From the NCBI GenBank assembly GCA_035532535.1, contig DATKQT010000032.1:19923-83922 (forward strand): 64,000 nucleotides of DNA. The letters are read 5' to 3'. A program made the position numbers and the translations under genes. The stretch is from Palsa-739 sp035532535. GTDB lineage: Bacteria; Actinomycetota; Thermoleophilia; Gaiellales; Gaiellaceae. Below the pieces are notes generated by a model. The model saw only the letters and a list, made by a program, of their open reading frames with translations, searched no databases and was not told where the DNA came from. Of the stretch, positions 22,238 through 30,880 are shown one piece after another (position 1 is the first letter of the stretch; each line of letters starts with the position of its first letter).

Positions 22238-22663
22238 ATGGGCGCCTGGTACTGGATCGGCGTTGCGGCCGGGCTCGGCGCGGCCGCCGGTGTGCTGCTC
22301 GCGGGTGCGCTGCGGGTCGCGCTCGTCGGCGTCGCCGTCCTCGCAGCAGTCGCCGGCGCCGCTCTCGGCTATGGGATCGACGCCTGGCAGCCGGGCGGCT
22401 GGGGCGACATTGCCGCAGGAGTCGTCGGCAGCGCGCTGAGCTCGGTCGGTGCCTTCCAGGTCGTGCGCGGTGCGTTGCGCCGCGGCGGGACGCGGGGCGG
22501 GACGGCCGTGATCGTCGCCGCGGCAGCGCTCGTCACCGCAGGGCTCGCCTGGGTGCCGGTGGTCGGGTACCTGGAGGCGATCGCGCTGCTGCTGCTCGCT
22601 GTCCGGCTTCGCCGTCGAGCACCCGAGACATACGCCGGGCTCCGTACGCTCGCGAAGGACTAG
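22238..22663 (+). CDS. Small integral membrane protein (141 aa)
   Basis: Four or so hydrophobic segments dominate: WYWIGVAAGLGAAAGVLLAG, ALVGVAVLAAVAGAALGYG, a central GDIAAGVVGSALSSVGAFQV, and two C-terminal segments (VIVAAAALVTAGLAWVPVV and LEAIALLLLAVRL). It is glycine/alanine-rich, and no family is recognised. TAGACT at 22225-22230 lies 7 bases before the ATG, suggesting a leaderless promoter. Its stop overlaps the start of the phosphodiesterase-like gene by one base (TAGTG), so the two are co-expressed. Confidence 0.65.
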   Translation: MGAWYWIGVAAGLGAAAGVLLAGALRVALVGVAVLAAVAGAALGYGIDAWQPGGWGDIAAGVVGSALSSVGAFQVVRGALRRGGTRGGTAVIVAAAALVTAGLAWVPVVGYLEAIALLLLAVRLRRRAPETYAGLRTLAKD

Positions 22664-24000
22664 TGCCGACGAAGAAGCTCGTTCTGATCGTCGTCGACGG
22701 CATGACGCCCGAGGCGTTCGAGCGCGCCGCTGACGGCCGCGCGCCCGCGCTCGCGTTCCTCGCCGCGCACGGCGACTACCGCCGCGGCACCTCGGTGTTC
22801 CCTTCGCTGACACCGGTGTGCCTGTCGTCGATCGCGACCGGCGCCGGCCCCGGCGTGCATCACATCCCCCACCTCGTCTGGTGGCATCGCGGCGAGCGGC
22901 GCATCGTCGAGTACGGGTCGTCGTTCTCGGCGGTGCGCGCGGCGGGCATCACGCAGTCGCTCACCGACACGATCTACAACATCAATCAGCAGCACCTCTC
23001 GCCCGACGCGACCACCGTCTACGAGGCGATCGACGACGCGGGCCTCGTGGCCGCAGCGGTGAACATCACGTGCTACCGCGGCCGCACGCGCTATCTGCCC
23101 ACGCTGCCGTGGGTGACGAAGCCGGCGTATGGCCCGAAGCGGTTCTACTTCTACGGTCTGTTCGAGTCCGACCAGACCGGCGCGCCGTTCGCGGTGCACA
23201 ATCGCGCCGGCGGATCGACCGACGCGTACGCCTCCGCAGTCGGGCGCTGGCTCGTGACGCGCGACGGCTTCGACTTCCTCGCGTACTACCTCTCCGACTT
23301 CGACTACTCGTCGCACGTGCATGGTCCGGATGGCGCGGAGGACGTCGCGCTCGCGCGGACGGACGCAGCCGTGCAGAGCCTGCTCGACGCAGCCGGCGGC
23401 GGCGAGGCGTTCCTCGAGCGCTATGCGGTGGTGCTCGCGTCGGATCACGGGCAGACGACGGTCGAGCGCACCGCGCAGCTGGAGGCGCCGTTCGCGTCGC
23501 TCGAGCGCGAAGTCATCGTCACGGCGTCGAACCGGGCCGGGCAGCTCTATCTCCGCCGGAATGCGCGGGTGGACGCGGCCGCGCTCGCCGCACGCCTGGA
23601 CACGGAGCCGGCGGTCGAGGTGACCCTGCGCCGCGAGGACGAGGACGCTGTCGCACGGCGCGAAGGCGAGGAGTTCCGCTTCCGTCCCGCCGGCGACGGC
23701 TGGGAGACAGCAGGGGACGCGGCGATCCTCGACCATCCGGACGCGCTCGCACGCTCCTGGTCGGCCCTGGCGAACCCGAATGCCGGCGAGCTGCTCGTGT
23801 CCGCGACGGAGGGGTGGGAGTTCACCGATCTCGGCGGACGCCATCACGCGGGCGGCGGGAGCCACGGCTCGCTCGTGGCCGGGGATTCGACCGTTCCATT
23901 GCTCACGATCGGCGTCGCTGCAGAGATCCGCAGCATCACCGACATCACGCCCGCGGTGCGCGAGCACTTCGGCGTCGGCGTCACCGCCGATGCTCGCTGA
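22663..24000 (+). CDS. Alkaline phosphatase superfamily protein (type I phosphodiesterase / nucleotide pyrophosphatase-like)
   Basis: A 445-residue alkaline-phosphatase-fold enzyme without an obvious signal peptide. Metal and nucleophile motifs are visible: LVLIVVDGMTPEAF (first Asp), SVFPSLTPVCLSS (nucleophile Thr/Ser position), LAYYLSDFDYSSHVHGPDGA (Asp and His ligands), VVLASDHGQTTV (Asp-His pair) and the late HHAGGGSHGSL histidine. It would hydrolyse a phosphomonoester or diester. The GTG start overlaps the previous stop by one base and the end overlaps pcm by 11 bases. Confidence 0.85.
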   Translation: MPTKKLVLIVVDGMTPEAFERAADGRAPALAFLAAHGDYRRGTSVFPSLTPVCLSSIATGAGPGVHHIPHLVWWHRGERRIVEYGSSFSAVRAAGITQSLTDTIYNINQQHLSPDATTVYEAIDDAGLVAAAVNITCYRGRTRYLPTLPWVTKPAYGPKRFYFYGLFESDQTGAPFAVHNRAGGSTDAYASAVGRWLVTRDGFDFLAYYLSDFDYSSHVHGPDGAEDVALARTDAAVQSLLDAAGGGEAFLERYAVVLASDHGQTTVERTAQLEAPFASLEREVIVTASNRAGQLYLRRNARVDAAALAARLDTEPAVEVTLRREDEDAVARREGEEFRFRPAGDGWETAGDAAILDHPDALARSWSALANPNAGELLVSATEGWEFTDLGGRHHAGGGSHGSLVAGDSTVPLLTIGVAAEIRSITDITPAVREHFGVGVTADAR

Positions 24001-24631
24001 GCGGCACGCGATGGTCGAACGGCAGCTGCGCGCGCGCGGCATCGTGGACGAACGAGTGCTCGCCGCCATGGAGCGCGTTCCACGCGAACTGTTCGTGCCG
24101 CCCGAGCTGCAGAGGCGCGCGTACGCCGACGCGGCGCTGCCCATCGGCGAGGGACAGACGATCTCGCAGCCGTACATGGTGGCGCGCATCTGCGAGGAGC
24201 TCGGGCTCCATGGCCCGGAACGCGTCCTCGACGTCGGCACCGGCTCCGGCTACCAGGCCGCCGTGCTCGCAGAGCTCGCCGGTGAGGTGCACTCGATCGA
24301 GCGGATCGCGGCGCTTGCCGATCGCGCCCGCGAGCTGCTCGACGCTGCCGGGTACGGCGACCGCGTGCACGTGCACGTCGGCGACGGCAGCCGCGGCCTT
24401 CCCGAGCACGCCCCGTTCGCCGCGATCGCGGTCGCGGCCGCCGCGCCGCACCTGCCCGAGGCCCTGTACGAGCAACTCGTGGTGCGCGGCCGCCTCGTCG
24501 TGCCCGTCGGGGACCGGTGGGAGCAGCTCCTCCAGGTGGTCGTGCGGACGCCGGAAGGCCCGGCGGTGCTTCGCACCGTGCCCTGCCGCTTCGTGCCGCT
24601 CATCGGCGCCGAGGGGTTCGACGGGCGCTGA
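23990..24631 (+). CDS. pcm: Protein-L-isoaspartate O-methyltransferase
   Basis: Pcm repairs isoaspartyl residues in damaged proteins using SAM. The 213-residue protein has the typical RQLRARGIVDERVLAAMERV N-terminus, RELFVPPELQRRAYADAALP, and the product-specific GEGQTISQPYMVA. The SAM motif I is VLDVGTGSGYQAAVLAEL. The C-terminus GRLVVPVGDRWEQLLQVVV matches the family. The ATG at 23990 overlaps the previous gene by 11 bases. Confidence 0.92.
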   Translation: MLAERHAMVERQLRARGIVDERVLAAMERVPRELFVPPELQRRAYADAALPIGEGQTISQPYMVARICEELGLHGPERVLDVGTGSGYQAAVLAELAGEVHSIERIAALADRARELLDAAGYGDRVHVHVGDGSRGLPEHAPFAAIAVAAAAPHLPEALYEQLVVRGRLVVPVGDRWEQLLQVVVRTPEGPAVLRTVPCRFVPLIGAEGFDGR

Positions 24632-24680
24632 TTCCCGGTCACGTTTGCTCAGCGTCCACCTGGATAGGAAGGATGTCGCC

Positions 24681-25112
24681 ATGGGGTCACGTTCCGCGGC
24701 CGGTCTGCTCGGCACTCCCGTCCGGCTGCACGGCATCCTCCTCGGGCGGCCCGTCGATCTTCTGCTCGACGCCGCCGGCCGCCGTCTCCTCGGCTTCGTC
24801 GTGGAAAGCGGCGACGAGGCGTCGCGCTTTCTGCCCTTCGCCGCGTCGCAACCCGCCGAGGATGTCATCGCCGTCGGTTCGGCGCTGATGCTGCTCGACG
24901 ACGTCGGCTTCTACCGCAAGCGGGGCGCCTCGTTCCGGTCGCTCCTCGGCACCGAGATCGATCGCGCCGGCGTTCCGGCGGGGACGCTCGTGGACATGTG
25001 GGTCGCCCCGAACGGCGATGTGATCGAGTTGGAAGCGGAGCTGGACGGCCGGCGCGATCGCGTCCCACTCGCCGGCTTCTCGTTCGCCGCCTCTGCGGCG
25101 ACCGCGGCCTGA
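24681..25112 (+). CDS. PRC-barrel-like hypothetical protein (143 aa)
   Basis: A soluble beta-rich protein beginning MGSRSAAGLLGTPVRLHGIL. It shows features reminiscent of PRC-barrel domains: DLLLDAAGRRLLGFVVESGD followed by a conserved-looking AVGSALMLLDDVGFYRKRG. This is a tentative call. TAGGAAGGA precedes the ATG at a Shine-Dalgarno distance. It is followed closely by gtrA-like and membrane-protein genes. Function unknown. Confidence 0.55.
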   Translation: MGSRSAAGLLGTPVRLHGILLGRPVDLLLDAAGRRLLGFVVESGDEASRFLPFAASQPAEDVIAVGSALMLLDDVGFYRKRGASFRSLLGTEIDRAGVPAGTLVDMWVAPNGDVIELEAELDGRRDRVPLAGFSFAASAATAA

Positions 25113-25119
25113 CCGTACC

Positions 25120-25542
25120 GTGTCGCTGGTGGTCGACGTCAGCGGTGCACTCCGCGCCCGGCACAACTGGGAGCAGCTCGGCAAGTTCTGCGTCGTCGGC
25201 GCGGTCGGATACGCAATCAACCTCGGCGTGTACGCGGCGCTCCTGCACGTCGGCCTGCACTACCTTCTCGCGGCCACCGGGTCGTTCCTCGTCGCCGTCA
25301 CGAGCAACTACACCTGGAACCGCCTCTGGACGTTCCGCGACCGGCGCCGCGGTGTGGCCGCGCAGGGCATGCGCTTCTTCGTCGTCTCGCTCGGATCGCT
25401 CGGCGCGAACCTCCTCGTGCTCGACCTGCTCATCTCGGTCGGCGCCGGGAAGCTCGTCGGGCAGGCGATCGCCATCGCCGTCGTCACGCCGCTGAACTTC
25501 GTCGGCAACAAGCTCTGGTCGTTCCGGCACCAGCGCCCATGA
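25120..25542 (+). CDS. GtrA-family membrane protein
   Basis: A 140-residue four-helix membrane protein. FCVVGAVGYAINLGVYAALL is the first helix with the GtrA pattern, and NYTWNRLWTFRDRR after the second helix is the family hallmark. The last helix ends PLNFVGNKLWSFRHQ. GtrA proteins are thought to flip lipid-linked sugars or polyprenyl-phosphate sugars across the membrane. The next gene encodes a large membrane protein, so both may work in cell-envelope glycosylation. GTG start with a TACCGT element just upstream. Confidence 0.88.
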   Translation: MSLVVDVSGALRARHNWEQLGKFCVVGAVGYAINLGVYAALLHVGLHYLLAATGSFLVAVTSNYTWNRLWTFRDRRRGVAAQGMRFFVVSLGSLGANLLVLDLLISVGAGKLVGQAIAIAVVTPLNFVGNKLWSFRHQRP

Positions 25543-25561
25543 CGATCTAGCCTTGGCGGCG

Positions 25562-27349
25562 TTGGCGCGCCGTCTTCTCGTCGTTTCCGCCTGCGCGTGT
25601 GCCCTCGTGCCTGCCGCCCGCGCCGGGACGACAGTCACGTCGCCCGTCTACGACGCGCACGGCCACCTTATCCAGACGCCGTTCGCGCCGACCGCGAACG
25701 TCGCCCGGCTGACGAAGGGGCAGGCGCTCGCGATCGTCAAGAGCAACCCCAAGGCGAAAGCGTGGCTCGCGCGCTACCCGAAGACCGGGTTCACCGACGA
25801 GGAGACGTACGACGCGACCACGCACCAGTGGACGGTCAAGATCTGGTGGGGCAAGGCGGGCGAGGTGGTGGAAGGGACCGTCGACGACGCGAGCGGCGCA
25901 GTGGTCAGCATGTGGACAGGGCCGCAGGTTGCGTGGGGGATGCTGCGCGGCGTCAAGGGCGCGTTCGGCGGCGACAAGATCAACAGCCCGTGGATCTGGG
26001 GCGCGTTCTGCGCCGCGTTCCTGATCGGGCTCGGCAACTTTCGGCGGCCGCTGTCGCTCCGAAACCTCGACCTCATCATGTTGCTGTCGCCGACGGCCTC
26101 GCTCTGGTACTTCAACCACGGGAACGTCTTCACCGCCGTTCCGCTCTTCTATCCGGCACTCATCTGGGTGCTCGGGCGCGGGATCTGGATCGGAGTGACC
26201 GGTCGCGGCTCCGGGTCGCGCGCGCTGTGGCCGACGTGGCTCCTCATCGCCGCGGCCGTCTTTCTCGCCGGCTTTCGCGTCGGCCTCAACGTCGAGGCGT
26301 CGAACGTCATCGACGTCGGCTACTCCGGCGTGATCGGCGCGCAGCGCATCGTCTCGCAAGGCCAAGCGCCGTGGGGAAACTTCCCGGTCGAGGACAGCCG
26401 CCCGGCCTGCGGTCCCGCGGACAGCTCCGGCGAGATCCGCGACCACATCCAGACGAACGGCCGCTGCGAGTCGGCGAACCCGCAGGGTGACACGTACGGG
26501 CCGACGGCGTACGAGGCCTACATCCCCGGCTTCCTCGCGTTCGGCTGGAGCGGGAAGTGGGACAGCCTCCCCTCCGTGCACTTCACGTCGATTCTGTTCG
26601 ACCTCTTGTCCATGCTCGGGCTCTTCCTCGTCGGCCTGCGCTTCGGGGGCGCGCGACTCGCCGCGATGCTCGCATTCGCATGGGCCGCCTATCCGTTCAC
26701 GCAGTACGCGTCCAACTCGAACACGAACGACACGATCATGCCGTGCTTCCTCATCTTCGGCTTCTGGCTCGCGTCGTCGCCGGCGGGTCGCGGCGTGTTC
26801 GGCGCGCTCTCCGGATGGAGCAAGTTCGCATCGCTCATCGTCGCGCCGCTCTGGGCGACGTATCCCGACCGGCGCCCGTCGCTGCGATTCCTGCTCGCGT
26901 TCGCGGTGACCACCGTGGCGGTCTTCTCCGTCGTTCTCCTCGAGCCGAGCCCGCTGCACGAGCTCCGCGTCTTCTGGGATCGCACGGTCGCGTGGCAGCT
27001 CGGCCGCGACTCGCCCTTCTCCTTGTGGGACTGGCAGCAGTACCACGCGCGCGGGCTGCCGAACCTGCACCTCCTGCAGCGCCTGCTCCAGGTGCTCCTC
27101 GTCATCGGTGCGGTCGCAGTCGCCTTCGTCCCGCGCCGGAAGTCGCCGCTCCAGCTCGCCGCCCTCACGGCCGCGCTCCTGGCCGGCTTCGAGCTCGTCC
27201 AGACGTACTGGCTCTATACGTACATCCCGTGGTTCTTCCCCTTCGCCGCCATCACCGTCCTCGCACCCGCGGCGCTCAAGCGGGCACGCGTCCCTGCGCA
27301 GCAGATGGACTTCCGCCACTGGGCGGACATTCCGCCTGCGGAGAGTTAG
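25562..27349 (+). CDS. Large polytopic membrane protein with N-terminal extracytoplasmic domain (glycosyltransferase-like)
   Basis: A protein of about 595 residues. A signal-like N-terminus (RRLLVVSACACALVPAARAG) is followed by a roughly 100-residue PepSY-like segment (LTKGQALAIVKSNPKAKAWL, then VKIWWGKAGEVVEGTVDD). About ten membrane helices then run to the C-terminus. Charged-aromatic loops such as NSNTNDTIMPCFLIFGFW resemble GT-C/GT87-type mannosyltransferases, but no family can be named with confidence. The TTG at 25562 is chosen because TAGCCT at 25548-25553 lies 8 bases upstream. Its stop overlaps the convergent YmdB-like gene by 4 bases. Confidence 0.62.
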   Translation: MARRLLVVSACACALVPAARAGTTVTSPVYDAHGHLIQTPFAPTANVARLTKGQALAIVKSNPKAKAWLARYPKTGFTDEETYDATTHQWTVKIWWGKAGEVVEGTVDDASGAVVSMWTGPQVAWGMLRGVKGAFGGDKINSPWIWGAFCAAFLIGLGNFRRPLSLRNLDLIMLLSPTASLWYFNHGNVFTAVPLFYPALIWVLGRGIWIGVTGRGSGSRALWPTWLLIAAAVFLAGFRVGLNVEASNVIDVGYSGVIGAQRIVSQGQAPWGNFPVEDSRPACGPADSSGEIRDHIQTNGRCESANPQGDTYGPTAYEAYIPGFLAFGWSGKWDSLPSVHFTSILFDLLSMLGLFLVGLRFGGARLAAMLAFAWAAYPFTQYASNSNTNDTIMPCFLIFGFWLASSPAGRGVFGALSGWSKFASLIVAPLWATYPDRRPSLRFLLAFAVTTVAVFSVVLLEPSPLHELRVFWDRTVAWQLGRDSPFSLWDWQQYHARGLPNLHLLQRLLQVLLVIGAVAVAFVPRRKSPLQLAALTAALLAGFELVQTYWLYTYIPWFFPFAAITVLAPAALKRARVPAQQMDFRHWADIPPAES

Positions 27350-28122
27350 ACCGCGACCCGAAGCAGCTCGATCCGCTCTGCGCGGCCGTCGTCCGTGCAG
27401 TCGACGACGACTCCCTCGATGCGGACGTCGCCTTCCGCCGGCTGGAAGCGCACGGGCAGGCGCGTGCGCATGCGGCGGATCGCCAGCTCGGCGACCACGC
27501 CGATCACCGAGTCGTGCGGCCCGGTCATCCCGGCGTCGCTGACCGCTGCGGTCCCGCCCGGGAGGATTCGCGCGTCGTTCGTTTGCACGTGCGTGTGCGT
27601 CCCGATGACCGCGGTGACGCGCCCGTCCAGCCAGCGCGTGAGCGCCATCTTCTCGCTCGTCGCCTCGGCGTGGAAGTCGACGATGACGACCGGCGCCTGA
27701 GCGCGTGCCTCGTCGACGAGCTCGTCCACCATCTCCCACGGAGACATCGCGGCGTCGATGAACAGGTTGCCGAGCAGGTTGATGACCGCGACTCGGACGC
27801 CGTTCCGCGCCTCGACGACCGCAATGCCGCGGCCCGGAAGTTGCGACCCCGCGTTCGCTGGACGGATGACGAGCTCGCTCGTCGCGAGGTATGCCCCGAT
27901 GCCGTCGCGCCTGAATGCGTGGTTGCCGAGCGTGATCACGTCGGCGCCTGCGGCGAGCAGCCGGTCGGCGAGCTTGCCCGTGATGCCCGCGCCGTCGGCG
28001 ATGTTCTCGCCGTTGACGATGCAGACGTCCACGTCGAGCTCGTCGCGCAGGCCCGGTAGCCGTGTCTCGACCGCCAGCCGGCCGGGCGCGCCGAACACGT
28101 CTGCGAGAAAGAGGAGTCTCAG
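27346..28122 (-). CDS. YmdB-family metallophosphoesterase with probable CTG start
   Basis: A 258-residue YmdB-like dimetal phosphodiesterase (2',3'-cAMP-type substrates in characterised members). Motifs include RLLFLADVFGAPGR (metal Asp), CIVNGENIADGAGIT (metal Asn/Glu), VITLGNHAFRRDGIG, IVDFHAEATSEK (metal His) and VIGTHTHVQTNDARILPGGT. The metal-binding Asp is 7 residues from the N-terminus and no ATG, GTG or TTG exists in frame before it. The only start that preserves the motif is CTG at 28122-28120, which overlaps the stop of the upstream gene as CTGA. Confidence 0.88.
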   Translation of the reverse strand: MRLLFLADVFGAPGRLAVETRLPGLRDELDVDVCIVNGENIADGAGITGKLADRLLAAGADVITLGNHAFRRDGIGAYLATSELVIRPANAGSQLPGRGIAVVEARNGVRVAVINLLGNLFIDAAMSPWEMVDELVDEARAQAPVVIVDFHAEATSEKMALTRWLDGRVTAVIGTHTHVQTNDARILPGGTAAVSDAGMTGPHDSVIGVVAELAIRRMRTRLPVRFQPAEGDVRIEGVVVDCTDDGRAERIELLRVAV

Positions 28123-28883
28123 TTGAGCGCCAGTGCCGCTGAGGCGCGCACTTCGATCGAGACGTGGTCGCCCGCGTCGTTCGTGTAGCGCGCGAGCGCC
28201 TGCCGCTCGACGCGCGAAAGGTCGATCACCGTCCCGACCTTCGTGCGGCCGCTGACGACGTCGTTGCCGACGCGAAGGGCGGCGTCGGGACGGAGCTGTG
28301 TGAGCGTGACGACGAGGGACGGCGCGTTCTGCGGCTGGATGTCGATCTGTGAGCCGAAGTGCCGTCCGGCCACGACGAACGGTGCGATGCCGACCACCGT
28401 TCCGTCCACCGGCGAGTACACGTCGGTCCCGGGCGAGGCGCCGACGTCGAGCGCGGAGAGCGCGCCGCCGTCGAGCCGGTACCACACCGGATGTCCGCCG
28501 GATCCGCCGAAGATCGCGTGGAACACGCGCTGGACGACGCCCTCGTTGCCCTGACGGCCGAGCGGCGCGAGTGTGAGCGCGCCGTCGTTTGCCGAGTGGT
28601 AGCCGATGGCAGTCGTCTGGCTCTGTGTGACCGGCATCTGCAGGCGCACGGGGCCGCGGACGGCAACGATCTGCGGATACGGCTGCGTCGCGCTCGCGAT
28701 CGAGCGTGCGACCGACAGCCTCGCGACGTTGTTCGACGCTCCTCCACCGAACGCGGTGAGAGCGAGGGCCACGACGAGGACAACGGCAAGCAGGATGAGC
28801 AGCGCGAACCGCCGAGCTCGGCGCGCGTCACGCACCTCCCGACGTTCGACGCGCCGCCTCCTGCTGGGACGCGAGGACGGCAT
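28119..28883 (-). CDS. Membrane-anchored M23-like (lysostaphin-fold) protein, apparently without zinc ligands
   Basis: A 254-residue protein with an arginine-rich cytoplasmic N-terminus, one membrane helix (FALLILLAVVLVVALALTAF) and an extracytoplasmic domain. That domain has the duplicated-hairpin outline of M23 endopeptidases: GTDVYSPVDGTVVGIAPFV, then GSQIDIQPQNAPSLVVTLTQ and a C-terminal DHVSIEVRAS strand. The H-x(3)-D and H-x-H zinc ligands are absent, so it is probably a degenerate, non-catalytic member. The family call is tentative. Its stop codon overlaps the CTG start of the YmdB-like gene, so the two are co-translated. Confidence 0.6.
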   Translation of the reverse strand: MPSSRPSRRRRVERREVRDARRARRFALLILLAVVLVVALALTAFGGGASNNVARLSVARSIASATQPYPQIVAVRGPVRLQMPVTQSQTTAIGYHSANDGALTLAPLGRQGNEGVVQRVFHAIFGGSGGHPVWYRLDGGALSALDVGASPGTDVYSPVDGTVVGIAPFVVAGRHFGSQIDIQPQNAPSLVVTLTQLRPDAALRVGNDVVSGRTKVGTVIDLSRVERQALARYTNDAGDHVSIEVRASAALALN

Positions 28884-28979
28884 GTCGAGCGGCACCGTAT
28901 CGGACGGCAGTGGGTCGTTCAACTGGGGTTCCACCCATTCGAGGGCTAGAGCGCCCTCAGTCCACTCCCAGGAATCTCT

Positions 28980-29023
28980 CCCCGCAAAGTGCTGCGCACT
29001 TTGCGGGGCCCCCTTTGTGGGGC
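28980..29023 (+). repeat. Tandem-hairpin intergenic element, copy A
   Basis: Between two divergent genes lies a perfect 12-bp hairpin (CCCCGCAAAGTG / CACTTTGCGGGG, loop CTGCG). It is followed at once by GCCCC-CTTTGT-GGGGC. The core AAGTGCTGCGCACTT and the TTTGT loop recur in the element at 44345 with compensating base changes. The rest of 28884-29060 holds only the AI-2E gene promoter (TACGAT at 29048-29053). Confidence 0.6.
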
Positions 29024-29060
29024 GCCGAATCCGGCTGACCTCCGCGATACGATCGTTCGG

Positions 29061-30257
29061 ATGGCGACTGGCCCCGCTGCGTCGAGGATCGAGATCCCGC
29101 GCTGGGTACAGCTGGTGGGGCTGCCGCTGCTGCTCGTGTTCGTGTGGGTCGTGGCGGGAGCCGTGCGTCACGTGGTGTTCCTCTTCCTCGTGGCGCTGCT
29201 CATCGCCCTGCTCCTCAATCCGCTCGTTCGTGGACTGGGAAGGGTCTGGATCCCGCGCGGCCTCGCGGTCGCGGTCGTCTACTTGGCGTTTGCAGCAGCG
29301 CTCGCACTCGCAGTCCTCGCTTTGGCGACTGTTGTCGTGCAGCAGACGCGCACTGCCAGTCACCGGATCGACAACTACTTTACGGTCGTCTCCGGACAAA
29401 CCCATGCGACCGGCGCGAATCACGATCTCGCCCGTCTGCAGCATTGGCTGAACACGCATCACCTGAAGCAGGTCCACGTCGAGAAGGGCGGCAGGAAGTT
29501 CCTCAACTCGATCGGGACGAAGGACGTCGAGAAGTACACGACGAAGGCGCTCAACTGGGCTGAAGGAGCCGGGCTCGCGGTCGTGTCGCTGCTCTTCAGC
29601 GCGCTCTTCGTCGTCGTCGTGTCCATCTACATGCTGCTCGACATGCAACGACTTGCGGCCGCGGTCGACCGGCGGTTTCCACCGCACCCCGGGAGCAAGC
29701 CGCTGATCACGAGGATGGAGCACGCGTTGATGAGCTACGTGAAGGGCCAGCTCCTGCTCTCGCTCATCATCGGCGCGAGCTCGGGCATCGGCGTATGGGT
29801 CCTCGGGATGACGGGTCTGCTGCCGCACGGCGGCCGCTACGCGCTGCTGTTCGGCGCGTGGGCGGGCGTGACCGAACTGATCCCGTACGTCGGCCCGTGG
29901 CTCGGCGCGCTGCCGCCCGTGATCTACGCGCTCGTGACGCATCCGATCGCGGCGTTGTGGGTGGCGCTCCTCTACCTCGCCATCCAGCAGCTCGAGGGGC
30001 ACCTTGTCGTCCCGAACGTCATGGGGCGCACGCTGCGCCTGCATCCGCTGCTCGTCATCTTTGGGCTTCTCGCCGGCGCCGAGGTCTACGGGTTCCCCGG
30101 CATCCTCGTCTCGCTCCCGCTCCTCTCCGCCGCGCGCGCGGTGTGGGGGTTCTTCGCCGAGCGCATCGAGCTGCAGAAGTGGGATACCGACACGCCCATC
30201 GTGGTGGACGTCGACCTCGTCCCGCCCGAAGCGCCGCCCGCACCCGCGGCGCCGTGA
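29061..30257 (+). CDS. AI-2E family transporter (PF01594-type) membrane protein
   Basis: A 398-residue polytopic membrane protein with two N-terminal helices, a long soluble loop of about 100 residues, and a C-terminal helix block containing ELIPYVGPWLGALPP and QQLEGHLVVPNVMGRTLRLHP, both hallmarks of the AI-2E/UPF0118 family. Members are exporters or ion/proton antiporters; the name does not imply autoinducer transport. TACGAT at 29048-29053 is 7 bases upstream of the ATG. It overlaps the ABC ATPase start by 4 bases, so it probably leads the long co-directional run to 44.3 kb. Confidence 0.92.
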   Translation: MATGPAASRIEIPRWVQLVGLPLLLVFVWVVAGAVRHVVFLFLVALLIALLLNPLVRGLGRVWIPRGLAVAVVYLAFAAALALAVLALATVVVQQTRTASHRIDNYFTVVSGQTHATGANHDLARLQHWLNTHHLKQVHVEKGGRKFLNSIGTKDVEKYTTKALNWAEGAGLAVVSLLFSALFVVVVSIYMLLDMQRLAAAVDRRFPPHPGSKPLITRMEHALMSYVKGQLLLSLIIGASSGIGVWVLGMTGLLPHGGRYALLFGAWAGVTELIPYVGPWLGALPPVIYALVTHPIAALWVALLYLAIQQLEGHLVVPNVMGRTLRLHPLLVIFGLLAGAEVYGFPGILVSLPLLSAARAVWGFFAERIELQKWDTDTPIVVDVDLVPPEAPPAPAAP

Positions 30258-30880
30258 CGGCCCCACTCCTGCGGGCGCTGCGCGTCGGGCGCAAGTACGG
30301 CGCAATCGTTGCGCTTGCGCCGACCGACCTCGACCTCAATTCCGGCGAGATGGTCGCGCTCGTCGGGCCGAACGGCGCCGGCAAGTCGACGTTGCTCGCG
30401 ATCCTCGCCGGCGCGCTCGAGCCGAGCGAGGGCACGGTGGAGACCCACGCGCGCGTCGGTTGGGTCCCGCAGAAACCGGCGCACTACTCGCGACTCTCCG
30501 CGCGCGAGAACCTCGAGCTGTTCGCGCAGCTCGAAGGAGCGCGCGACCCTCGGGGTATCGCGACGCAGATGCTCGATCGTTTCGCGCTGCCGACGGCGGC
30601 GCGTCCGTCGGGCGAGCTGTCGGTCGGGAACCGCCAACGGTTGAACGTCGCGCTCGCATTGCTCGGTGAGCCGAGGGTGCTGCTACTCGACGAGCCGACG
30701 GCAGCGCTCGACCCGGGCCAGCGGAAGCGTGTCTGGGAGGTCGCAGACGCGCTGCGCGCGGAAGGCGGCGCGGTCTGCTTCTCCACGCAGAACCTCGAGG
30801 AGATCGAGCACGCGTCGCGCACGATCGTCCTCCAGGACGGGCAGATCGCGTCGCTCGGCGTCGAGGAGGTGTTCGGTTGA
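30254..30880 (+). CDS. ABC transporter ATP-binding protein
   Basis: A 208-residue ABC ATPase. Walker A is VGPNGAGKSTLLA, Walker B is VLLLDEPTAALD, and the signature is LSVGNRQRLN rather than LSGGQ. Short size and type suggest an ABC-2 exporter subunit; the position beside hemB and a cytochrome-c-bearing bc complex makes a CcmA-like role possible, but the permease partner is not CcmB-sized. GTG start with 4-base overlaps at both ends. Confidence 0.88.
   Translation: MTAPLLRALRVGRKYGAIVALAPTDLDLNSGEMVALVGPNGAGKSTLLAILAGALEPSEGTVETHARVGWVPQKPAHYSRLSARENLELFAQLEGARDPRGIATQMLDRFALPTAARPSGELSVGNRQRLNVALALLGEPRVLLLDEPTAALDPGQRKRVWEVADALRAEGGAVCFSTQNLEEIEHASRTIVLQDGQIASLGVEEVFG

Noticed and set aside
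25547..27739. A 730-codon antisense frame opposite the large membrane protein gene
   Set aside because: Composition is the Arg/Glu/Asp-rich pattern produced on the antisense strand of high-GC genes; no domain is visible and the sense gene is clearly coding.
29061..30257. AI-2E family name taken as evidence for quorum sensing
   Set aside because: The family is broad and most members transport other solutes or ions; no luxS or Lsr-type gene is in the window.
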